A DNA stretch of 64,000 nt from assembly GCF_015711605.1 (NCBI RefSeq), contig NZ_JABTEZ010000006.1, forward strand, positions 310,001 to 374,000. Reading direction: 5' to 3'. Positions within the stretch are counted from its first letter, which is position 1; each line of letters begins with the position of its first letter. The translations under genes and the position numbers were made by a program. Under the pieces are notes generated by a model, which saw only the letters and a program-made list of their open reading frames with translations, made no database searches and was not told the origin of the DNA. The DNA is from Planomonospora sp. ID67723. GTDB lineage: Bacteria; Actinomycetota; Actinomycetes; Streptosporangiales; Streptosporangiaceae. Positions 16,592-24,581 of the stretch are shown here, in pieces.

Positions 16592-17733
16592 TGTCCTGAG
16601 TCAGTAATTCGCCGACAGTAGGAGGCGAGAGTGTCGAGGATCTCCTCGGCCGCCTTGGTCCACACGAACGGTTTCGGGTCCTCGTTCCAGATGGTGATCC
16701 AGGCGCGGATGTCTTTCTCCAGCGCCTGGACCGACCTGTGCACGCCCCGCCGTATCCACTTGGTCGTCAGTTCTGCGAACCACCGCTCGACCAGGTTCAG
16801 CCAGGACGCGCCGGTCGGGGTGAAGTGAATGTGGAACCGCGGGTGCGCAAGCAGCCACCTCCTGATCACGGGGGTCTTGTGGGTGGCGTAGTTGTCGCAA
16901 ACCAGGTGGACGTCGAGATCCGCGGGAACCTCCTTGTCCAGCTTGATCAGGAACTTCCTGAACTCCACCGCCCGGTGCCGCCGGTGCAGGGAACCGATCA
17001 CCTTGCCCGAGGCCGCGTCGACGGCGGCGAACAGCGTCGTGGTTCCCGAGCGGATGTAGTCGTGGGTGGCCCGCTCGGGAACGCCGGGCATCATCGGCAG
17101 CACCGGCTGAGACCGGTCCAGGGCCTGGATCTGCGATTTCTCATCCACGCACAGCACCACGGCCCGCTCAGGCGGATCGAGGTACAGGCCCACCACGTCG
17201 TGCACCTTGTCGACGAAGAACGGGTCGGTCGACAGCTTGAAGGTCTGCGAGCGGTGGGGCTGCAGGCCGAAGGTCCGCCACACCCGAAAGACCGTCGACT
17301 GCGACAGGCCCACCTGCCGAGCCATCGACCGCGTCGACCAGTGGGTGGCGTTTTTCGGCTTGGTCTCCAGCGTCCGCGCGATCAGCTCGGCGATCTGCTC
17401 GTCGCTGACGGTGCGCGGCCGCCCTGGGCGTGGCTCGTCCGACAGGCCCTCCAGCCGGTCGGACAGGAACCGTCTGCGCCACTTCGACACCGTCTCCCGG
17501 GACACCCCGATCTGATCAGCGACGATCTTCGTGGAGACGGGGAGCCCGTCCTCGCCGGCGCATCACACGCCAGGATCAGCCGGGCTCGCAGGGCCATGTC
17601 CTGGGCGCCTTTGCGTCGCCGCGCCCAGCGCTCAAGCTCTGTCCGCTCGTTGGCGGTCAAATCCAGTGGTGCGAGCTTCGGTCCAGGACGCGCCATAACC
17701 GAACACTAGACGAACTACTGACTCAGGACACTA
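16589..17733 (-). mobile_element. IS630-family insertion sequence with TA target duplication
   Basis: The element body spans 16591-17731 (1141 bp). Its ends are near-perfect inverted repeats: GTGTCCTGAGTCAGTA at both ends, then one mismatch, then TTCG. Each end is flanked by TA (16589-16590 and 17732-17733), the target choice of IS630/Tc1-type transposases. It carries a transposase on the minus strand. The surrounding genes are unrelated to it. This is the only clearly bounded mobile element in the window. Confidence 0.85.
16608..17696 (-). pseudogene. IS630-family DDE transposase, split by one frameshift
   Basis: The gene starts at ATG 17696 (MARPGPKLAPLDLTANERTE, then the helix-turn-helix). 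Near 17560 the frame shifts, and the second frame continues GVSRETVSKWRRRFLSDRLE. The DDE core follows: VVLCVDEKSQIQALDRSQP (first Asp), LDVHLVCDNYATHKTP (second Asp), FTPTGASWLNLVERWFAELT (Glu). Total length of about 350 residues fits the family. Either the copy has lost activity through a one-base indel, or the two parts are joined by ribosomal frameshifting; no A-rich slippery site is obvious at the junction. Confidence 0.8.
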
Positions 17734-17734
17734 G

Positions 17735-17919
17735 CCGGCGTGCTGGCCGAGCGCGGTGACTACACCGGCGCCATCACCGTCCTACGCCCCCACATCGACG
17801 CCGGCCACTCCTTCTCCGCCGACCGCCTGGCCGACCAACTGGTCACCGCGTTGGCCGATCAAGGCGATCCAGAGGAAGCAGACCGCATCCGCCGGTTCGG
17901 CTTATCCCTGGAGGAATAG
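17735..17919 (+). pseudogene. C-terminal remnant of a TPR-like hypothetical protein
   Basis: Immediately after the IS the plus strand encodes AGVLAERGDYTGAITVLRPH, then a RLADQLVTALADQGDPEEAD helix pair, ending at TAG 17917-17919. The A-E-RGDYxxAI pattern is TPR-like. There is no start codon, so it is the tail of a gene lost before or with the IS insertion. Confidence 0.45.
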
Positions 17920-17991
17920 CTTCGGGCCTTTCTCGCCGAAGAAACGACCGAGGATGACCTGGACAGAGGTGACGAGGCGGCCGTGCATGCG

Positions 17992-18041
17992 TACCGCCAG
18001 CATTTCCGCCTACAGAAATGCTGGCCTTACCGATGGCGGTA
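17992..18041. repeat. Nested inverted repeat
   Basis: CCAGCATTTC (17997-18006) and GAAATGCTGG (18015-18024) are perfect 10-bp arms around an 8-nt loop. TACCGCC (17992-17998) and GGCGGTA (18035-18041) form an outer pair. It lies between two gene remnants. It may be a terminator or an element end. Confidence 0.4.
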
Positions 18042-18052
18042 CGGCCTGCGGA

Positions 18053-18500
18053 TTACCGGCCGAAACCGCTTCGCCGGCCCTGACCGGGTCCGTCGCGGCG
18101 GGAGTGCGGCGGCCGGTATGGCTCCGCGCTGCGGCCGCGCTTGGCCGTACGGCCGGGCGTGGGCCGCTTCGGCTCCGGTGGCGGGGCCTGGCGCCGGTGG
18201 TCTGCGTGCTCGGCGCGGGCCTGGTGCTCGACCTGGCGCCGGTCCGGGGTCAGGTCCATGCGGCGGGAGATCTCATCCCGGGCGGCCTCCAGCTCCTTGA
18301 TTTTATCCGCGAGAACGGGAGCCAGATGTTCGTCACTTTCGGCGCCACCTCTCCGGCCCGTCCCGCGCGAATGCTCGTGAGAACGAGCGCCACTTGTTGA
18401 CCATGGCTAAGGCAGCGACGAGGTTAGCGCAGGGTTGCGAGGCCACTCTCCGTGGGCGGCAGCGTGATGGTGAACGATGGGTCGATGCGTACTTTTACCG
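18053..18500 (-). pseudogene. Remnants of two element-borne reading frames
   Basis: A frame ending at 18425 finishes VRIDPSFTITLPPTESGLAT, like the tail of a larger protein. About 21 nt later ATG 18403 begins MVNKWRSFSRAFARDG. It must shift by one base near 18355 to continue ESDEHLAPVLADKIKELEAA, then a basic Pro-rich tail ending at 18053. The second product is helical and Arg/Glu-rich. I do not recognise either family, but closely spaced short genes of this sort are typical of integrative elements. Confidence 0.4.
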
Positions 18501-18591
18501 ATGAGCGGACATCGGGCCAACGTGGAGGCCGTGTTGGACGTTGCAGACATATGCCCTTGGTCCCCACGGGAGGGTGTGTCGGCCCTGGGTG

Positions 18592-19188
18592 TCAGCCGTG
18601 GGGCAGTGTCCGGCCGTCGGGCAGGGCTCGGCCGCTCAGAAGTGCCACCAGAGAGCCGCTGTCGGCGCGAACGAGCCGGCCGTTTCCCCAGCTCCAATCG
18701 GTGTCGGCGGCCTCGAGCCGGACATCGGTCAGGTCGATGCCGAACAAGGTGCCGTTTGCGGCGGTGAGCTGATCGAGGACGGCGGTCACAGCCTCTGCCG
18801 GTGCGATCGCGGGCCGGTCGAGCGCGATCGTCACATCCAGGGAGTGAATGACGGCATGGCTCAGTGCGCCGGCTGCACCGCCGCCCGGCGGCTGCCACGC
18901 GTGCAGTCTCGGCGATCGGAGCTGGACGAGGAGGTCGGCGACGGGCAGCGCAGCGTCCCGCGTGGCCACGGTGTCGGAAAGTACGGTGAAGTCGCCGCCG
19001 GCCGCCGCCATCTCAGCCCCGAACTGCTCGGGAGTCAGCCGCATCGGCATCGTCACGTGCGCGATCACATGGCGCACCAGCCACTTCTCGCACAGCGACG
19101 AGGCGTCCCACGTCTCGACGGGCGCGGCGGCGAGGGAATCGGCGAGCCCACTGTAGGTCGGCGCCACCCAGGACTGCAGGTCGGTCAT
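18592..19188 (-). CDS. Maleylpyruvate isomerase-fold (DinB/TIGR03083-like) protein
   Basis: The 198-aa protein starts MTDLQSWVAPTYSGLADSLA with AGGGGAG 6 nt upstream. It has the four-helix DinB-like N-terminal domain of the mycothiol-dependent maleylpyruvate isomerase family, with the signature CEKWLVRHVIAHVTM (His near 40 and 44), and further His in LSHAVIHSLDVTIAL (near 109). Such proteins are mycothiol-dependent transferases or metal-binding enzymes. It overlaps the upstream SRPBCC gene by 4 nt, so it is the third gene of an ArsR-led operon. Confidence 0.75.
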   Translation of the reverse strand: MTDLQSWVAPTYSGLADSLAAAPVETWDASSLCEKWLVRHVIAHVTMPMRLTPEQFGAEMAAAGGDFTVLSDTVATRDAALPVADLLVQLRSPRLHAWQPPGGGAAGALSHAVIHSLDVTIALDRPAIAPAEAVTAVLDQLTAANGTLFGIDLTDVRLEAADTDWSWGNGRLVRADSGSLVALLSGRALPDGRTLPHG

Positions 19189-19625
19189 GATCGCTCCCCT
19201 TGTATGAGGTGAGCCAGATGTTCCTCGAGCTTGTCGAGGGAGGTGAGAAAGCCAGCGCGGGACTCGGGCGTACGCATCGTCTCGGGTACGTTGCGCTGGT
19301 GGATGACGACCGCAGTTCTGCCATCGCCGAGGTCTTCCAGCGTGCTGGTGGTGTGCATCCCGGTCGCTGACTCGACCCAGGCAAGCCGCTCGGGCGGGAC
19401 GATCTCGGTGAAGGTGGCAACCATCCGATGGCTGCCGTACTCGCCGAGCATCAGGGTCTCGAACCGGCCACCGGGGTGAAGTTCGACGACGATGCCGTCG
19501 ATCGGCGTGGCCATGCCGCTCGGGCCCCAGAAGCGCGCGAGCTCGGCGGGCTCGGTGAGGCACCGCCACACCAGCTCGCGCGGCGCGCGGAAGACCCGCC
19601 GGTAGACGAGTTCGTCGGCGTTCAC
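19185..19625 (-). CDS. SRPBCC/AHSA1-family protein
   Basis: The 146-aa protein starts at GTG 19625 (VNADELVYRRVFRAPRELVW) and has the Bet v 1-like fold of AHSA1 proteins: RxFxAPRELVWxxLTEPxxLAxFWGP at the start, GGRFETLM in the middle and a C-terminal helix ending LDKLEEHLAHLI. Such proteins bind hydrophobic ligands or act as activators and are very often paired with an ArsR regulator, as here. The start overlaps the arsR stop codon (GTGA), which indicates translational coupling. Confidence 0.85.
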   Translation of the reverse strand: MNADELVYRRVFRAPRELVWRCLTEPAELARFWGPSGMATPIDGIVVELHPGGRFETLMLGEYGSHRMVATFTEIVPPERLAWVESATGMHTTSTLEDLGDGRTAVVIHQRNVPETMRTPESRAGFLTSLDKLEEHLAHLIQGERS

Positions 19626-19969
19626 TGATTCTCGCCCTCCTGCAGGCGGGCGAGGTGCGTCTCTAGCCGGTCCATCCGGTCTGACCACGCCCGCCGGCTC
19701 TCCTCGACCCATGAGAGCGCGGCCTCGAGCGCCGCGGGTTCGAGCCGACATGGCCGGGTTTGCCGGTGCCGTCCCTGGCTGATCAGGCCGGACCGCTCGA
19801 GCACCCGAATGTGATGCGACACGGCCTGCATGCTCATGGCGTACGGCTCCGCCAGCTCTTTGACCGTCGCCTCGCCCTTGCTCAGCCGGGCCACGATGTC
19901 TCGCCTGGTGCGGTCGCTGAGCGCTGTGAACAGGGCATCGAGCTGCTGATCCTCGACTATGGTTCCCAT
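19622..19969 (-). CDS. ArsR-family transcriptional regulator
   Basis: The 115-aa winged-helix repressor has the ArsR core FTALSDRTRRDIVARLSKGE, then KELAEPYAMSMQAVSHHIRV, then LERSGLISQG. No metal-binding Cys pair is present, so it is of the SRPBCC-associated type rather than a metal sensor. ATG 19969 is chosen; a TTG start 12 nt upstream would overlap the palindrome. It heads a three-gene operon. A palindrome overlapping its own promoter (19970-19989) suggests autorepression. Confidence 0.88.
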   Translation of the reverse strand: MGTIVEDQQLDALFTALSDRTRRDIVARLSKGEATVKELAEPYAMSMQAVSHHIRVLERSGLISQGRHRQTRPCRLEPAALEAALSWVEESRRAWSDRMDRLETHLARLQEGENQ

Positions 19970-20005
19970 GCAGATACTCAAACATCTGCTTTATAAAGTG
20001 TCAAC
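19970..20005 (-). promoter_or_regulatory. Promoter and palindromic operator of the arsR operon
   Basis: On the minus strand TTGACA (20005-20000) is followed after 19 bp by GAGTAT, which ends just before the start codon, so the message is probably leaderless. GCAGAT (19970-19975 on the plus strand) and ATCTGC (19984-19989) form a perfect inverted repeat over the -10 region. The palindrome TTTATAAA lies between the two boxes. Confidence 0.55.
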
Positions 20006-20228
20006 TTGATTACTCGCATCAAGCTGCTACGGCGGCTCGGCGTCACATGGCAACGCCCTTACCTACCGCAGACAAGATGCGGGCCGCCCGAGCGGCTCGT
20101 CACCATGGGTGAGCGGGGAGCCCGTTCGACGACGGGCGAGGGCGTCCCAGGTGACGGTGGCGCCGAAACTCACGAACATCGAGATCGGCAAGATCTCGCT
20201 GGCGCCCGAATTCAGCGACATCTGGCGC

Positions 20229-20402
20229 CGGAACTCGGGCTCTGGTCCACTTTCGATGACTGCGGTAGCGGGGGTGAGGGAGAGCGGTCGCCAGGCGACA
20301 GGAAACGCACCCGTAGGAGGCCGAAACCCGCATCCAGGCTTCTCCTGGACGGGTTTTCTCGCACAAGGCCACCCGTCATCGAGAGGGGGCCAGAGCCCAC
20401 CA
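20229..20402. repeat. Pair of inverted end-like repeats (possible mini-element)
   Basis: GGCTCTGGTCCACTTTCGAT (starting 20239) and, 120 bp later, the inverted match TCATCGAGAGGGGGCCAGAG (20376 onward) face each other. Similar pairs occur at 45089 and 46464. ISL3-family elements begin GGCTCT, so this may be a short non-autonomous derivative. No coding sequence lies inside. No convincing target duplication was seen. Confidence 0.4.
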
Positions 20403-20464
20403 ACCGGGTGCCCGCCAGGGGTCACGGCACGCGACGACCGGTGCCGGACAACTATCCTGGCCGG

Positions 20465-21295
20465 GTGAAACCGATCACGCCTGATTGCAGCGTCTTCGCC
20501 GCGGCGCTGAACGGGGATGACACACAAGTGCGGGATCTTGCCGGACCGGACGGCGTCTTCTGCATCGCCGCCGAGCTGTGCAGCGTGTTCCTGGTGGAGG
20601 TCACCGCCGACGGAACACAGCAGGGAACGCTCGCATACCCGCGTGGCATCACGCGCGTGGAACTGCCCCGTTCGTGGCCGGTGCACCGCATCGACCACGA
20701 CCGCGAACACTTCATCCTGACCAGCACCGACGGACGATCCGTGCACGGCACGCCGCGGCAGTTCGCGGCCTACCCGAAGATCCTTCCTGCGGAGCACAAT
20801 CCCTCCTACCAGGAACACCTCGAAGAGGCGTTCCTGGCGACCCACCTGCTGCCGCCTCATCCGCCACCGCCGGGCACGTACGCGTCACTCGCCGAGCCCA
20901 TGCTGGGCGGGCACCACATCGACGACGTCGTGCAGGGCACGGTGCAGGTCCCGGCCGCGGGCCGGGACCTGTGGGTGGGCTTCGATCATGCCGGACCGGA
21001 GAAGGTCGCCGAGTTGCTTCCGCACACCCACCGGCTTCTGGCGGCGTTCGACCGCATCAGCCGCGCCGGCACCGACTTCCTCTGGAACAGGTGCGTCGAC
21101 GGCACCGAATCCGAGGAGGAGCGGGCGGGCCTCCCCGACGCGATAGTGCCCACCAATCTGATCGTGTACCGGTCGGCGGACTTCGAAGTCCATTTCCAGG
21201 ACGTCAGCGGCCGCTACTTCCCCGATGACAGCTACTGGCCGTGTGTCTGGTACCGCGCCGACATGACGCCTGTCGACTGGTGTCTGGGGGCTTGA
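20465..21295 (+). CDS. Hypothetical protein (276 aa)
   Basis: The soluble protein begins at GTG 20465 (VKPITPDCSVFAAALNGDDT). It has a beta-rich N-terminal half (CIAAELCSVFLVEVTADGTQ, PVHRIDHDREHFILTSTDG), a Pro-rich linker (HLLPPHPPPPG) near residue 130, and a mixed C-terminal half ending YWPCVWYRADMTPVDWCLG. The frame is open 150 codons further upstream, but that part overlaps the end-like repeats and looks non-coding. No family recognised; no membrane segment. Function unknown. Confidence 0.6.
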   Translation: MKPITPDCSVFAAALNGDDTQVRDLAGPDGVFCIAAELCSVFLVEVTADGTQQGTLAYPRGITRVELPRSWPVHRIDHDREHFILTSTDGRSVHGTPRQFAAYPKILPAEHNPSYQEHLEEAFLATHLLPPHPPPPGTYASLAEPMLGGHHIDDVVQGTVQVPAAGRDLWVGFDHAGPEKVAELLPHTHRLLAAFDRISRAGTDFLWNRCVDGTESEEERAGLPDAIVPTNLIVYRSADFEVHFQDVSGRYFPDDSYWPCVWYRADMTPVDWCLGA

Positions 21296-21921
21296 TCGTT
21301 CGGCGAGGCTCTCTATAGTCCCGAAATCGCACGGTGATTCCGGACAACCTGCGGTGGGCCTGGTCGGGCTTGCATCGCAGCCGACAGGTCAGCACAGTGC
21401 CCCCTTTTCATCCTCTGAACAGGACTGCGCGGATCCCAGCTGGATTCGGGGTGTCCACGGCAACCGCCGGGACGCCCTGGCAGGTGCCGGGCAGCGTGGT
21501 GGTGTTGCGGACTCGGGCACTGGTGGCGCTGGTGATCGCCGCCTGGCGCGGGACCGCCCTGTCGGTGGCATCGGCCGTGCGGCTGCCGCGCGAGCTGGGC
21601 CTGTCGGTGCAGCGCCCGGTTTATCGGCACCACCTGGGGCCTGGTCGGTCAGACCCCAGTGGTGTGCGCCGGGGCCGGCCGCCGGTCCCGTACGTGCTGG
21701 TACGCCTCTTCTTCGCTGGCGAGGAGGAGCGGTCAGGGGGCGTGTACACCACTAGGTGGAGGAGTTTTTCAAACTAGCGCGGTATGGCTTCTCTGACTTT
21801 CCTCCCCTAAAGTTCTCGATAATTCCCTGAACGGCCATCGGGTAAGAGACGGAAATGGGCGTGCTCCGCCGGCTCGCCGGGAAAGACGCGTTCAGCAGGC
21901 CTCGCCCACTGGAGGGACCCG
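21296..21921. other. Region without a supported gene
   Basis: A plus-strand open frame at 21334-21777 contains an alanine/valine-rich helix-like stretch (LVALVIAAWRG) but no family features and no ribosome site. The 32-bp repeat copy C is at 21319-21350. The stretch 21770-21900 is comparatively AT-rich. Nothing else is claimed. Confidence 0.4.
21319..21350 (-). repeat. Dispersed 32-bp repeat, copy C
   Basis: On the minus strand it starts AGGTTGTCCGGAATCACC and is followed by CTATAGAGAGCC, which looks like the outer end of an insertion sequence. It matches copies A and B. Confidence 0.5.
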
Positions 21922-22192
21922 ATGAGACAGCCCAAGTTTTCCCTGCGGTGTCCGCCCCGCCGTCGCGTCCGCAGTGGTGACGACACAGGCGCCGCAGGCG
22001 CCGGCGGCCGAAGCGGGAGTGAGTTCCTCAGATGAACGGCTTCCCGTAAGCGAAACAATTCGAGTCGCCAACGGCGGCAGCGTCAAGTTTCTGGTGACCG
22101 ATAATTCCGGTGCCGCCAACGGTGCTTATGCCGTCCGGTGGGACTGCCTCGACGGCGGCTGGGGCCGGAGGCGGTCCCGCAACGTGCTGTGA
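21922..22192 (+). pseudogene. Possible secreted protein with an early frameshift
   Basis: ATG 21922 has an excellent ribosome site (GGAGGG) and reads MRQPKFSL. A one-base shift at about 21946 then gives an Ala/Val-rich leader (RPAVASAVVTTQAPQAPAAE) and a short domain with SETIRVANGGSVKFLVTDNS. This resembles the start of a secreted beta-sandwich protein that is truncated. Evidence is limited. Confidence 0.35.
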
Positions 22193-22399
22193 CTCGAAAG
22201 TGAGATGACCGGAGTCGTTCATGTCCGCTCCATAAACCGATGTCTGATATCGAGTTCACGGGATATCTCGAGGATGGCCGGCTGACACCCGACATGAGGT
22301 GGTACGGCTACGCGCGGCCATATGTCCCCGAACGGGATGTCGCGAGCGGCCCGGCAGCCGCGGGTCCCATCGGTCCGGCCAGCCGTTGGCGCCGGACCT

Positions 22400-22580
22400 G
22401 GAAGTCCGGAGGGGGCTGCGGGAGCCGGTCTCCAGAAGCCCGGCCGGCTGGAAGCCGAACTGCAGGCCGAACCGGCCAGGCGTGGTCGGCCGGAAGGCCG
22501 GCGCTGGACTCTGGTCCGGATCGCCGAGCTGATCGCCCGGCTGTTTCACATCGCTACGGCATCCGCGACCAGAGCGGCAA
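22400..22580 (+). pseudogene. IS630-type winged-helix transposase fragment
   Basis: One plus-strand frame reads LEAELQAEPARRGRPEGRRW, then TLVRIAELIARLFHIAT. This matches the region between the helix-turn-helix and the DDE core of IS630-like transposases (LExxLxxGPxxxGxxxxQRWTLxRIxxLIxRxFHxxY). Only about 60 codons remain. Confidence 0.5.
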
Positions 22581-22632
22581 CGAACGGCATACGGCCAGGC
22601 CCCGTCCTTTCAATCGGAGGCGATTCAAAGCA

Positions 22633-23739
22633 ATGATCAATCGAAGGGCCTTCCTCGGCGGCGCCGCGGGGGTCGCCGTCGCCGGCACGCTGGGCGCCGC
22701 CGGTCCCACCGCGCTGCCCGACTACGTCAGTGGTTCGGTGATCCAGAGACTGCTCGACGCCGCCCGCGACGGCGCAGGCACCACGGACGCGGCCGGCCGT
22801 CGCATCGCCAAGGTGCCCAAGGGCACCTACCTGCTCACCAGACCGCTGATCATCCATGGCGGCACCCATCTCGACGCCACCGAGGCCAGGATCGTCGCCC
22901 GCTTCCCCGCCACCGGTGTGAAGCACACGATGCTGCTCAACTCGGTCGCCGACACGACCGGCGGCTACTCCGGGCGCGGCAACATCGCGGTCACAGGTGG
23001 CAGCTGGGATCCGGTCTGGGACTTCGTCCAGCGTGGCGTGCTCTCCCAGGCTCCCGCGATGAATGTGCTCACCTTCGTCCACACCAGCGATGTGCTGGTC
23101 AGGAACGTAACGATCTGGAACGTCAAGTGGTGGCACGCGATCGAGCTGAACGCCGTCCGGCGCGGCACGGTCAGCGGCTGCGCCCTCAAAGGCTGGATCG
23201 CCGATCCCGGTGTGGGTCTGTGGCACGGCGAGGCCGTCCAGCTCGACCTGGCGGCCGAGGGCACCGCCTGGGCCGGCCTCGAAGACCGCACCCCCTGCCG
23301 GGACATCCTGCTGACCGGCAACGTCTGCGACACCTCGGGATCACAGGCCGGGTGGGGGCAGTTCACCGGCTCCCACACCGCCTACGCGGGTCACGTTCAC
23401 GCCAACGTCCGCATCGAGAACAACACCGTCGCCAACACGCGCTGGGACGCGATCGGCACGCTCAACGCGAAGAACGTCCGCATCACCGGCAACACCGTGA
23501 CCGGCTGCGCGGGCGGAATCTACGTGAAGTCGATCCAGAACCAGCCGCTGGCGACCGTCGAGATCACCGGCAACCGGGTGAGCGGCATCGGGGACCGTGA
23601 CGCCCTGGCGATCAGGGCCGACGCGGCGGGCGCTCCGATCACCGACGTCGTGGTCGACGGCAACACCGTCAACTGTGCCAAGGTCCGTTACTACGGAGCC
23701 GTCACGCCCAGGGCGGGCGCCGTGCTCCAGTGCCGCTGA
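22633..23739 (+). CDS. Tat-exported right-handed beta-helix protein (pectate-lyase-like fold)
   Basis: The 368-aa precursor starts MINRRAFLGGAAGVAVAGTL, a twin-arginine signal (NRRAFLGG). The mature part has repeated short strands with stacked Asn and hydrophobic positions (VLVRNVTIWNVKWWHAIELN, VRIENNTVANTRWDAIGTLN, VRITGNTVTGCAGGIYVKS). These are parallel beta-helix coils of the type found in polysaccharide lyases and glycan-binding surface proteins. It is exported folded across the membrane. A catalytic residue set cannot be assigned. A GGAGG lies 12 nt before the ATG. Confidence 0.75.
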   Translation: MINRRAFLGGAAGVAVAGTLGAAGPTALPDYVSGSVIQRLLDAARDGAGTTDAAGRRIAKVPKGTYLLTRPLIIHGGTHLDATEARIVARFPATGVKHTMLLNSVADTTGGYSGRGNIAVTGGSWDPVWDFVQRGVLSQAPAMNVLTFVHTSDVLVRNVTIWNVKWWHAIELNAVRRGTVSGCALKGWIADPGVGLWHGEAVQLDLAAEGTAWAGLEDRTPCRDILLTGNVCDTSGSQAGWGQFTGSHTAYAGHVHANVRIENNTVANTRWDAIGTLNAKNVRITGNTVTGCAGGIYVKSIQNQPLATVEITGNRVSGIGDRDALAIRADAAGAPITDVVVDGNTVNCAKVRYYGAVTPRAGAVLQCR

Positions 23740-24023
23740 CCGCTCGTGCGGACCCGGTCCGGGCCCCCGCCCGGGGCCTCCGGCCGCAGCGCACCGGGAG
23801 GGCCTGCGCCGGGATCCGGTGGTCACCTCCTGCTGGGGGCTCCTCGGAACCCCGGATCAAAGCGCCGTCGCGTGGCTGCTGCCACTGAACCCTTCCGGTT
23901 CGGTCTCCACGTTACGAGGGGAAGACCGCAGGTCGGACGTCATGCGCGAGGCCGCAGGGGCCAGTGCCGAGCTGGCGGAGACGGTTGCCGAAAGAATCCC
24001 GGCCCTGCGGGTACACCCAGGAC

Positions 24024-24197
24024 ATGAACAAGCAGAAGTCGACTTCATCGGACCCGAACGCCAAGCAGCGAACCCGGTCCAAGGCGGCCACGGACCCGAA
24101 CCGCCCCAGCGCCAAGGCTGGCTCGGACCACAAGACCCCGTCGGGGGCGAACAAGAACGAGTACCGGCGACGGAGCAGCAAGCGCCACGGCCACTGA
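24024..24197 (+). CDS. Small basic hydrophilic protein (57 aa)
   Basis: The frame MNKQKSTSSDPNAKQRTRSK continues with only polar residues and ends RRRSSKRHGH. It has no hydrophobic core and would be disordered; it might bind nucleic acid. The ribosome site is weak. It abuts the broken MmyB-like regulator fragment. Low-to-moderate support. Confidence 0.35.
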   Translation: MNKQKSTSSDPNAKQRTRSKAATDPNRPSAKAGSDHKTPSGANKNEYRRRSSKRHGH

Positions 24198-24349
24198 CGA
24201 TCGCCGACATCGCGACCTCCTTCCGCCGCAGTCCCTCGACGCGGCGGTTGCCGCCGTAGACGGGTAGCCCTGCCTGCTGCGGGGTGAGGCGCGCCCGCCG
24301 TGAGCTGAGGAACTCGCGGACGTCGGCGCTGGTGGTCGATCCGGCCCAT
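24198..24349 (-). pseudogene. N-terminal remnant of a MmyB-like XRE regulator
   Basis: The minus strand from ATG 24349 starts MGRIDH. After a one-base shift it continues DVREFLSSRRARLTPQQAGL, then PVYGGNRRVEGLRRKEVAM. That is the conserved beginning of MmyB-type regulators (REFLxSRRARxTPxxAGLPxxGGxRRVxGLRREEVA). Homology stops right after EVAM, where LAGVSxxYYxxLERG should follow, so the rest was deleted. Confidence 0.65.
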
Positions 24350-24565
24350 GACCCCAGGGCAGGAAAGGCGGGGGTGAAGGAGGTAAAGCCGGCACCCCGA
24401 ACGGGGGTCACCGCCTCAGCCGCCGGGATCGTCGCCGGCTGGGAGCACCCGACCCGCGAAGAGAGGCGGCGTGGGGTACCGGGCCCACCGGCACGCATGT
24501 TCGCGTGACCTGACGCCGCGTCAACGGTCACCGCCATGGAGAGGTGTCCCATATTTGGGATATTG

Positions 24566-24581
24566 TCTCTCATGTGAGAGA
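24566..24581. promoter_or_regulatory. Perfect palindrome over the XRE-cupin start codon
   Basis: TCTCTCA-TG-TGAGAGA spans the GTG at 24574. A second small dyad, TCCCA/TGGGA, lies 10 bp upstream. Probably the autoregulatory operator of the XRE-cupin gene; the palindrome would cover the start of a leaderless message. Confidence 0.5.
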
